This document shows positions 14,632 to 20,522 of a stretch of 24,011 nt of DNA, piece after piece (position 1 is the stretch's first letter; every line of letters starts with the position of its first letter). This stretch comes from a virus. A program made the translations under genes and the position numbers. The notes under the pieces were generated by a model. The model was not told the origin of the DNA, ran no database searches, and saw nothing but the letters and a program-made list of their open reading frames with translations. The stretch spans positions 1 through 24,011 of the IMG/VR virus record IMGVR_UViG_3300005295_000054. The stretch is one strand, 5' to 3'.

Positions 14632-14709
14632 AAAAAAAATTAAATTAGGGTTGTATACTGAGGACCAATGAGACACAGTTATTAGTTAGACACAATATAC
14701 AACCCTAAT
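14632..14709 (-). terminator. intrinsic terminator closing the capsid segment, 14-bp stem with 38-base loop
   Basis: Read leftward, the stem arm ATTAGGGTTGTATA (14709-14696) pairs perfectly with TATACAACCCTAAT (14657-14644). It is followed by TTAA and eight T residues at 14639-14632. The pattern stem then U-tract is that of a factor-independent terminator. The 38-base loop is unusually long and contains TGTGTCT twice. The U-tract is only on the leftward side, so termination should be directional. It sits seven bases after the stop of the 67-aa gene, separating strongly expressed capsid genes from the tail genes. Confidence 0.75.
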
Positions 14710-14716
14710 ATTTATG

Positions 14717-14920
14717 TTACTTCAAATCCAGTTTCTTTTTATTTACTGGCTCAGGAGCAACAAGATCATTTGATTTCTCTACAATTACCGGAACGGTAGG
14801 TGCAGTTGGAACAGCTTTACGCACAACCATTGTACTATCGTGCATTGGTTTAGCTTCAAGAATCTGCTCTCCATCTTCAGTAGTTACCAAATTAAATGGT
14901 TTATGTGGATTCTTTGCCAT
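14717..14920 (-). CDS. hypothetical protein, 67 aa
   Basis: Not recognised. The product is short and lacks clear secondary structure: a polar start (MAKNPHKPFNLVTTEDGEQILEAKPMHD), a Val/Ala/Pro-rich middle (VRKAVPTAPTVPVIVEK) and a basic tail (NKKKLDLK). No Cys, membrane segment or catalytic motif. AGGAG lies six bases before the ATG and it directly follows the decoration-like gene, so it is probably co-expressed with the capsid. It could be a small minor head protein. The terminator follows at once. Confidence 0.65.
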   Translation of the reverse strand: MAKNPHKPFNLVTTEDGEQILEAKPMHDSTMVVRKAVPTAPTVPVIVEKSNDLVAPEPVNKKKLDLK

Positions 14921-14928
14921 ATAATCTC

Positions 14929-15513
14929 CTAGTAAATGTAAACTTCTCCACGGAACTGTGTGGTTGAACCATCATCAATTGCCGCGTCAAGTTGAATAAT
15001 TGTACGTCCCTGGGCTGTGGCATCAGTAGCATCAGCAGATGAAAGAGTAGCCATATTACCTGTGGTAGATGAGCCTTTCATATCACTAGCAGCACCGGCA
15101 GCAGCCATCTTAGCACCATATCTAAGTGCAGCAGTTGCAGTACCAGCAGCTTGTGAAGGAACACGGCCACCTACTTGAATAAAACCAAAGCTATTAAGAG
15201 GAATTGCAATAACTGCAACACCTTCAATAGGTTGATCTGTAGCTGTTACAGGCGCACAAGCTCCAGGTTCATCTGTAGCACCAGTATCAATACGAACAGA
15301 ATCACCAATGGTAATAGCTGTTGATGCTCTGACGTACTTATACTTACCATCAGGAGAAAATTCCTTGATGATAGGAAGTGGATCATCAATAAACTGTTTG
15401 ATAGTAATAGGTCCACCTTGACCACCACGAACATCATCAACAATTAAACCTAGTTCGTGCTGTGCAACAGTGTCAACCCTAAAAATATCAATTCCAAGAA
15501 TTTTAACAGACAT
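14929..15513 (-). CDS. capsid decoration (cement)-like protein, 194 aa
   Basis: The sequence is rich in Ala, Gly, Thr and Val. The region SVRIDTGATDEPGACAPVTATDQPIEGVAVIAIPLNSFGFIQVGG reads like phage head-decoration proteins, in which a beta domain carries a GDxV...A...PIGVA-type stretch before a low-complexity Ala/Gly segment (QAAGTATAALRYGAKMAAAGAASD) and a closing strand. The gene lies immediately after the major capsid gene, the usual place for decoration protein. AAGGAG is seven bases before the ATG. Likely role: binds the capsid surface to stabilise it. A head fibre is a less likely alternative. Confidence 0.65.
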   Translation of the reverse strand: MSVKILGIDIFRVDTVAQHELGLIVDDVRGGQGGPITIKQFIDDPLPIIKEFSPDGKYKYVRASTAITIGDSVRIDTGATDEPGACAPVTATDQPIEGVAVIAIPLNSFGFIQVGGRVPSQAAGTATAALRYGAKMAAAGAASDMKGSSTTGNMATLSSADATDATAQGRTIIQLDAAIDDGSTTQFRGEVYIY

Positions 15514-15527
15514 TTCAAATCTCCTTG

Positions 15528-15542
15528 TTTAAATAAATTAAG
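15528..15542. repeat. 15-mer motif site, gene junction
   Basis: TTTAAATAAATTAAG, last base off. It contains the stop of the capsid gene, just before the AAGGAG of the decoration-like gene. Confidence 0.85.
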
Positions 15543-16560
15543 CGTTGACAGTGATACCAGTGATCGCCCCTTGACGCGCACGGTTGTTAATTGTCAAATT
15601 ACCATACACAATAACCTGACTAACCTTAGCATCTTGATTCTCTGGACGCTGCATATCAGTAACCACAAAATTCTTACCACGTCCAACTACAAATTTCATG
15701 AAATCAGCATTCAGGAACTTAACCTGATGATCTGTTCCACCCGCCAACAACGTGGCAGAAGGCATATCCTCATCAAAAACAACAGGTGTTTCCTTGAAAA
15801 GAAGATTCATAAAGCCAGCATCGGCCATCTTCTGATCTATCATTACACGATAGTTAGACGATGTTTGCTGCATTGAACGCTCATACAACTCATAGATCAA
15901 CTGATCGGTAATAATTACCGTAGGTCGAACCTTACCACGCATACAAGAGTTGTATATACGCATCCATTCTCCAAGCATAGCAAGAGTACCAGCAGAAGGA
16001 GCAGCAAGAGAAATGGCTGTTACTGAATCAAGCCACTGATTTCTCCAATAGGTGAAAGCGTTGGAGTCAATACCACCATAAGTTGACCAGACAGCACCAT
16101 CTTCAACAGCAAGACCAAGACCAGTAATATCTTTTCCACCATTACCAGTACCATCAGCCTGAAGCTGTCTATTGATTTCCATCATCATTGAGAGTTCAAG
16201 CTGTGTGATCTTAGACTGAAGCAAAGAAATGACCTTAGTCTTTGATCCACCATTCTTAAATTCCTCTTCACCAGAGATGGATACTGATCCTGCAACCTGT
16301 TTCCAATTGAATTCGGCAGCAGTAATACCAGTCTGCGGCGCAGTATCAATGATGTCATAGCCAGCGTATGATTTTACTGTGGTATTACGACCAACAAGCA
16401 ATGGCTCGACAATTGAAGTTCCGCCTTCGTCTTCTCTAACGAAGCCTCTTTCCTTCAACTGATACCACAACACTTGATGTGCCGTAATGTTATCAGCAAG
16501 ATTGGCCCTGTAGTTCTTTAGTGTAGTAGCTACCAGGGTATCAAAATTGGGATTGGACAT
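15538..16560 (-). CDS. major capsid protein, HK97 fold, 340 aa
   Basis: The protein follows the pattern of a widespread family of phage capsid proteins: an N-arm YRANLADNITAHQVLWYQLKERG (residues 17-39), then GGTSIVEPLLVGRNTTVKSYAGYDIIDTAP, the E-loop region, then AAEFNWKQVAGSVSISGEEE and a spine helix (VISLLQSKITQLELSMMMEINRQL). DGTGNGGKDITGLGLAVED and the late RPTVIITDQLIYELYERS are also typical of the family. GGAG sits eight bases before the ATG. It forms the icosahedral shell. The N-arm is echoed in the 67-aa product at 20004-20207. Confidence 0.92.
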   Translation of the reverse strand: MSNPNFDTLVATTLKNYRANLADNITAHQVLWYQLKERGFVREDEGGTSIVEPLLVGRNTTVKSYAGYDIIDTAPQTGITAAEFNWKQVAGSVSISGEEEFKNGGSKTKVISLLQSKITQLELSMMMEINRQLQADGTGNGGKDITGLGLAVEDGAVWSTYGGIDSNAFTYWRNQWLDSVTAISLAAPSAGTLAMLGEWMRIYNSCMRGKVRPTVIITDQLIYELYERSMQQTSSNYRVMIDQKMADAGFMNLLFKETPVVFDEDMPSATLLAGGTDHQVKFLNADFMKFVVGRGKNFVVTDMQRPENQDAKVSQVIVYGNLTINNRARQGAITGITVNA

Positions 16561-16587
16561 AAAAAGTTCTCCGATCTATTCAAACAG

Positions 16588-16602
16588 TTTAAATTATTTA
16601 AA
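16588..16602. repeat. 15-mer motif site, gene junction
   Basis: TTTAAATTATTTAAA, full match, in the gap between the scaffold-like and capsid genes, upstream of the capsid ribosome binding site. Confidence 0.88.
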
Positions 16603-16605
16603 AAC

Positions 16606-17517
16606 CTAATTGCCACCAAAGAGTTGATTAAAAGCATCATCCACAGCATCGGTTACTGTGTACTGCTTAGTTCCCTTCTTTGGATTGACATTAGTCATAA
16701 TTGTCCGCTGTGCGCCAGGAGTCTCTGTTGAAAGAGCATTAGCCCTTTGAACAAGCTCTTGTGCCGTCTGTGGCTGTCCACTCGGAGTAGACCCATTGGA
16801 CGGTTGAATAGTGCTATCCGTAGCGGTAACTGGTTTTGTCAATCTAGCTTGCTTAAGCTGTAAATGAATATTGACAAAATCCATATTCGGATCACTTTTC
16901 AGAACTCCACTTTTGATAAGATTATCTATGGTGGGAAGTGTACCTTCTAGGAAATCTTTACCAAACCTAGTAGCAGCATCATTAAAACTAGCTCTTACAC
17001 CTAGCTCTGCTTGCTTACCAATCAAAGGTTTGATTTCTGTACTGAATAAAGCCTTAAATTCATTGCGAATTATATCTCTGATATTATTAGGATCACTAAC
17101 ATCAACACCTGTATAATCGTATTCTTCTGGTTGTTGAGTTTGCTGTGGCTGTTGATTCTGTTGACCGTTTAAATTATTTAAATTCGCAGTCTTCTGTCCT
17201 TCAAGAAAAGAAGCGATAGTAGCAATACCTTGCTCAAGCCTAAGAAATCTTTCCTCATTAGGATCAGGTGTTTTAGATGATTCTTGTGTTTGTGCTGGTG
17301 TTTGTACTTGCTGCTGTTGAACTACTGGCTTTGGACCTATCTCCAAATTACCAGTATCTTGGTTAAGAATAAAAGAAAGGCTGTTAGGGTCTTGATTAAG
17401 AAATCCAGCAGGCGTACCTGGATTAGCAAACGGATTAGGCGAAGGCTTTAATACAGTTTGTGTATCACTAGGGGCGTTACTTGGATCAGGTATATTATTA
17501 TTGCCGTTTACGAGCAT
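16606..17517 (-). CDS. scaffold-like protein, 303 aa
   Basis: The gene lies directly before the major capsid gene, the usual place for the scaffold. The first 130 residues are disordered and rich in Pro, Gln and Asn (NIPDPSNAPSDTQTVLKPSPNP, VQQQQVQTPAQTQ). A helical centre follows (NNIRDIIRNEFKALFSTEIKPLIGKQAEL; LPTIDNLIKSGVLKSD). The C-terminal end (PKKGTKQYTVTDAVDDAFNQLF) has a basic patch before a helix, as in scaffolds that bind the inside of the coat. The ATG overlaps the zinc-ribbon gene by 20 bases, with AAAGGAAA upstream. No protease motif was seen. Confidence 0.75.
   Translation of the reverse strand: MLVNGNNNIPDPSNAPSDTQTVLKPSPNPFANPGTPAGFLNQDPNSLSFILNQDTGNLEIGPKPVVQQQQVQTPAQTQESSKTPDPNEERFLRLEQGIATIASFLEGQKTANLNNLNGQQNQQPQQTQQPEEYDYTGVDVSDPNNIRDIIRNEFKALFSTEIKPLIGKQAELGVRASFNDAATRFGKDFLEGTLPTIDNLIKSGVLKSDPNMDFVNIHLQLKQARLTKPVTATDSTIQPSNGSTPSGQPQTAQELVQRANALSTETPGAQRTIMTNVNPKKGTKQYTVTDAVDDAFNQLFGGN
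17168..17182. repeat. 15-mer motif site inside the scaffold gene
   Basis: TTTAAATTATTTAAA, full match. It encodes NLNNLN within the disordered region. Confidence 0.85.
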
Positions 17518-18016
17518 ATTTATTTCTTTCCTTTAACGTATTACCGTCAGGAGAAATCTCTACGCTCGCTAACTGTTGGTTCAGGAAATCATTTGTAGTT
17601 TTTGCTTGTTTCCTTTTATTATCTTTCTGTGTATTATACACGTTCTTTCTAACTGTGTCAAGTTCTTTTTTATCAACACTTACAATATTTTTATCTTTTA
17701 ATGTTTGTTCATACTGACTCTTAGATGTGAAATAACCAAACCTTGTATTTGTACCTGACCACATACTGTCAGGTTGCATTGCACACAAAGGTGCAACAAG
17801 TTCTTGAAATCCACCACACTTACAAACTTGATTTCTAAATCTGTCTTCACCACAATATATTAACTCATAACCAGGATGTACTTTATCTTTAATACGACGA
17901 AGTTCAGAACGTTCTTTCTTTGTTAAATCTTTATACTCCAAAAATTCAGTTATCCTCGGAAATAAAAACTCTGTTACTTCTTCGCAATCTACACATTGTA
18001 AATCGTATAATGGCAT
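17498..18016 (-). CDS. FmdB-like zinc-ribbon protein, 172 aa
   Basis: MPLYDLQCVDC at the N-terminus is the FmdB-type start with Cys8-x2-Cys11. A second knuckle comes after an inserted charged helix (LTKKERSELRRIKDKVH): Cys55 in IYCGEDRF and Cys65-x-Cys67 in QVCKCGGFQE. Together they can hold one or two zinc ions. The C-terminal 80 residues are lysine-rich and helical (KSQYEQTLKDKNIVSVDKKELDTVRKNVYN). The gene lies between portal and scaffold. Similar proteins occur near capsid genes in other phages, with unknown role. Its ATG follows a 15-mer by four bases and lacks a Shine-Dalgarno sequence. Confidence 0.75.
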   Translation of the reverse strand: MPLYDLQCVDCEEVTEFLFPRITEFLEYKDLTKKERSELRRIKDKVHPGYELIYCGEDRFRNQVCKCGGFQELVAPLCAMQPDSMWSGTNTRFGYFTSKSQYEQTLKDKNIVSVDKKELDTVRKNVYNTQKDNKRKQAKTTNDFLNQQLASVEISPDGNTLKERNKYARKRQ

Positions 18017-18020
18017 ATGT

Positions 18021-18035
18021 TTTAAATAAATTAAA
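18021..18035. repeat. 15-mer motif site, gene junction
   Basis: TTTAAATAAATTAAA, full match, between the 29-aa basic peptide gene and the zinc-ribbon gene. Confidence 0.88.
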
Positions 18036-18038
18036 TGT

Positions 18039-18128
18039 CTACTTCTTTTTCTTTGAGTAATAGACAGTTGGTTTACGTTTCTTAGTTACTTCCTTCTTTG
18101 CTGGTTTATAAACTATTTTCTTTTTCAT
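18039..18128 (-). CDS. lysine-rich basic peptide, 29 aa
   Basis: A short frame follows the portal gene, with its ATG inside the portal stop (ATGA at 18128-18125). The stop is TAG at 18041-18039. Thirteen of 29 residues are Lys and one is Arg (MKKKIVYKPAKKEVTKKR, ending SKKKK); the rest include three Tyr. AGGGA lies about nine bases upstream of the ATG. The coupling, the codon-by-codon lysine richness and the fit to the gap between two real genes favour a true gene. Such a peptide could bind DNA or the acidic portal or scaffold. Function unknown. Confidence 0.6.
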   Translation of the reverse strand: MKKKIVYKPAKKEVTKKRKPTVYYSKKKK

Positions 18129-19993
18129 AATTGCATCCCTAAAGGGTTTCCATTCTGAGTTATACCCTGTAACATTGCATTTAATCCTGGTTGCACTGGT
18201 GCTGTTGTTGGTACCGTCCCATTAGTAGCTTGCTTGTTTGGATCAGGTGGAGCAGGATTCTCTAGTATTGGTGGTGTTGGAGTCTGAGCAGGTAAGAAGA
18301 ATCTACCTGCATCCTTAATACCAAACTTCTCCATCATCCAGCCAAATAAAGCATTATAGTCTATTTGCAATAATCCAGGTGGTGCAGACGTAGTGATTTG
18401 CCAAACCTGTACTGCCATCTGCCTATCAACAAGTGGATCAACTTTAGGAGCAGAAATAGTATCCATAAAAATATCTATCTCTTCTCTTATCATTTCAGGT
18501 GTAAGCGTTTCCCAATACTCACCTTCAGGACCAAGCAATCTAACAACTCTATCTTTATTAAAATTACCTTTAATGTGTTGAAGAGTATGCTTAGCATTGG
18601 TCAATACAAATTTATCTATAGTAGCTATTCTATCTTCAAGCTTTAATCTAAATACAGATGTTCTTGTATTTACTTCTACGCCAGTTGTCCTAGCTGGAAC
18701 TGCCTGACCTCTTAGAACTGCGTCTAATCCTGTTGCTCCTTGGACATCAGACCGTATCATTCCTTCAACAAGTTGTGTATCATCTGGCATAGGTGCATCC
18801 GGTATTGGAACAATGGAACCAATTTGCTTAACTCTAACCATTGCACCATCTTCGCCATTAGCAAATCTTGTAAGCTCACCTTCATCTACACCAGGACCAA
18901 TCTCATACTTTCTTGCAGAAAACCTACGTCTATGTTCAAATGCGTAGGTACGATTTCTGTTAAGTTCAAACTGTTGGTCCTCTATTTGATATGGTATACC
19001 TACTCCGTATAACTCATCAGGTAAAGTAATATAATCAAATTTGGTGAATGGAAATTTATCCAACCACGGATAAGGCCAGTCTTTAACGAGTAGAGCTTCT
19101 GGTACTCCATCTGCATATGTTCTAACCTTTCCATATTTCCAATCCCATACTTCGTAAAGCAATACAAGTTTTGATTCTGGCAATGCAGGATCATCAGTCT
19201 CCTTACTTAAATTATTTAAAGTCGGATCATCAGCGTGAATACCAAAGGCAGAGTTCTTATAAAGAAGTGGGTAATATCCTGATTTAATCTTATTTCTTAC
19301 CTTAGAATCATATCTTTCATTGGAAACTATATCCCTCTCAGTCTTAAGAAAAATCTCTGCACACCATTTCGCAGTTTCCAAGTTTGCTTCACTTGCCGTT
19401 GGATCAATAAGAAAAAAGAAAGGGCTAACCCTTTTAACATATGGACTATCTTTTTTAATATAATTTTCATATACTAAAGTCTTTCCGTCCATCTTCTTGA
19501 TAGACTCGTCTAATTCAAAATTATAACCATCTTTGATAATACCGTGTCCACAAATAGCTCCATCATAAACAGATTTCTTAACTTGTTCAATGGCTTCCAT
19601 TTGTTCATATTCATAGTTAAGTGTCTCTGTCTGAAGCATTACCGATTTAGTTTTACTCTGACGCCTAGCTTTACCTTGAAAGTATGGATGGCTATTCATC
19701 AAGAATGGAACAATATCAAGAATAGACGATTGTGTAATATTAACTGTAATTCTATCCCTCAACTGATCGCTTGATGGATCTTCTTCCTGTCTATCTCTCC
19801 AATGTTTCCCACGAAACATATCGTAAGCTCTATTCCAATTCTTATCCCCGTTCCAATAATTTTGTCTCCATCTTAATGTTTGCTGAAGTCTAGACATCCA
19901 TATGTCATTGTCACCTTTGAGAGACATACCTTCTTGTATTTCAAGAGCAGGAATATTATTTGGTTCGTATTTACTTGTAAGACTTTTAGCCAT
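18125..19993 (-). CDS. portal protein, 622 aa
   Basis: Size and position, directly after the terminase segment and before the capsid genes, fit a podoviral portal. The N-terminal segment WRQNYWNGDKNWNRAYDMFRGKHWRDRQ and the following DRITVNITQSSILDIVPFLMNSHPYF match the wing region of P22-type portals. VSPFFFLIDPTASEANLETAKWCAEIFLK and PARTTGVEVNTRTSVFRLKLEDRI are also typical of this family. The C-terminal 80 residues are proline-rich (PAQTPTPPILENPAPPDPNK). The portal forms the twelve-subunit ring through which DNA passes. The ATG touches a 15-mer and has no Shine-Dalgarno. It is translationally coupled to the basic peptide. Confidence 0.88.
   Translation of the reverse strand: MAKSLTSKYEPNNIPALEIQEGMSLKGDNDIWMSRLQQTLRWRQNYWNGDKNWNRAYDMFRGKHWRDRQEEDPSSDQLRDRITVNITQSSILDIVPFLMNSHPYFQGKARRQSKTKSVMLQTETLNYEYEQMEAIEQVKKSVYDGAICGHGIIKDGYNFELDESIKKMDGKTLVYENYIKKDSPYVKRVSPFFFLIDPTASEANLETAKWCAEIFLKTERDIVSNERYDSKVRNKIKSGYYPLLYKNSAFGIHADDPTLNNLSKETDDPALPESKLVLLYEVWDWKYGKVRTYADGVPEALLVKDWPYPWLDKFPFTKFDYITLPDELYGVGIPYQIEDQQFELNRNRTYAFEHRRRFSARKYEIGPGVDEGELTRFANGEDGAMVRVKQIGSIVPIPDAPMPDDTQLVEGMIRSDVQGATGLDAVLRGQAVPARTTGVEVNTRTSVFRLKLEDRIATIDKFVLTNAKHTLQHIKGNFNKDRVVRLLGPEGEYWETLTPEMIREEIDIFMDTISAPKVDPLVDRQMAVQVWQITTSAPPGLLQIDYNALFGWMMEKFGIKDAGRFFLPAQTPTPPILENPAPPDPNKQATNGTVPTTAPVQPGLNAMLQGITQNGNPLGMQL
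19206..19220. repeat. 15-mer motif site inside the portal gene
   Basis: CTTAAATTATTTAAA, first base off. It encodes TLNNLS. Confidence 0.75.
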
Positions 19994-20008
19994 TTTAATT
20001 TAATTAAA
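19994..20008. repeat. 15-mer motif site, gene junction
   Basis: TTTAATTTAATTAAA, full match. It touches the portal start codon and overlaps the stop of the 67-aa gene. Confidence 0.88.
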
Positions 20009-20207
20009 CTACCAAACTTTTATCTTTTAACATCAGCCAAAGCGGACTAGGTGCTGTAATATTATCTGCTAAATGCGCCATAACTAATTTCATACCTGTT
20101 AAAAACTTTGCTCCTTTTAGTGGCAAAGAAATAACTTTTCCTATTGGACAAGCATCATAAGAGCGTCTAAATTTATAACCTTTTATACTAAATGTTTGAA
20201 TAGTCAT
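20004..20207 (-). CDS. 67-aa mini-protein with a capsid N-arm-like C-terminus
   Basis: Start chosen at the ATG at 20207, which overlaps the end of the previous gene by 20 bases; upstream in-frame codons would give an unlikely Cys/Ile-rich leader. Residues 46-66 (LADNITAPSPLWLMLKDKSLV) align without gaps to residues 21-41 of the major capsid protein (LADNITAHQVLWYQLKERGFV): 12 of 21 identical, including LADNITA, LW, LK and the final V. The first 45 residues (MTIQTFSIKGYKFRRSYDAC, then PIGKVISLPLKGAKFLTGMK) do not resemble the capsid. Function unknown; it could compete in capsid assembly or derive from a gene duplication. Confidence 0.7.
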   Translation of the reverse strand: MTIQTFSIKGYKFRRSYDACPIGKVISLPLKGAKFLTGMKLVMAHLADNITAPSPLWLMLKDKSLVV

Positions 20208-20496
20208 AATCGTACCAACCTTTTCTATACGCCTCTGGATTATATGTGAGCTTATTACCATCAAATACATACATCTTCTTTTTGAAAGATTCAGCACGCA
20301 TCTGATACTGCAATCTAGTAATACGAATTGTATTAAATCTATCAATAGGAATTTCAATCCATTTCGCTAAAGGTTCGATCTGTGCTTTAGCTTGCTCTAT
20401 TGCTTTAGATGTTACCGTTGGCCAACTAAAATTTCGCAATATCGGAATTGCTGCTATTGATACACTGAATGATTTTAAGAAGTTACGCCTATTCAT
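20188..20496 (-). CDS. small protein with Tat-type signal, 102 aa
   Basis: The N-terminus NRRNFLKSFSVSIAAIPIL fits a twin-arginine signal: R-R-x-F-L-K followed by a moderately hydrophobic stretch. No clear A-x-A cleavage site follows (RNFSWPTVTSKA), so the protein could stay anchored. The rest is mixed, with basic helix (RITRLQYQMRAESFKKK) and a Tyr-rich tail (AYRKGWYDYDYSN). No cofactor-binding motif is seen. It lies between terminase and portal, an odd place for an exported protein. AAGG precedes the ATG. Chance resemblance of a basic N-terminus to a Tat signal cannot be excluded. Confidence 0.65.
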   Translation of the reverse strand: MNRRNFLKSFSVSIAAIPILRNFSWPTVTSKAIEQAKAQIEPLAKWIEIPIDRFNTIRITRLQYQMRAESFKKKMYVFDGNKLTYNPEAYRKGWYDYDYSNI

Positions 20497-20507
20497 TTTA
20501 TTTACCT

Positions 20508-20522
20508 TTTAAATAAATTAAT
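20508..20522. repeat. 15-mer motif site, gene junction
   Basis: TTTAAATAAATTAAT, last base off. It contains the terminase stop and overlaps the AAGG used by the Tat-signal gene. Confidence 0.85.

Noticed and set aside
14644-14709. Possible tRNA from the long inverted repeat
   Set aside because: The stem is 14 bp and continuous, with no D, anticodon or T arms and no T-loop consensus; a U-tract follows, so a terminator explains it better.
20004-20357. Longer 117-aa version of the capsid-arm mini-protein
   Set aside because: The extra 50 residues overlap the Tat-signal gene in another frame and look non-coding (Cys/Ile/Leu-rich).
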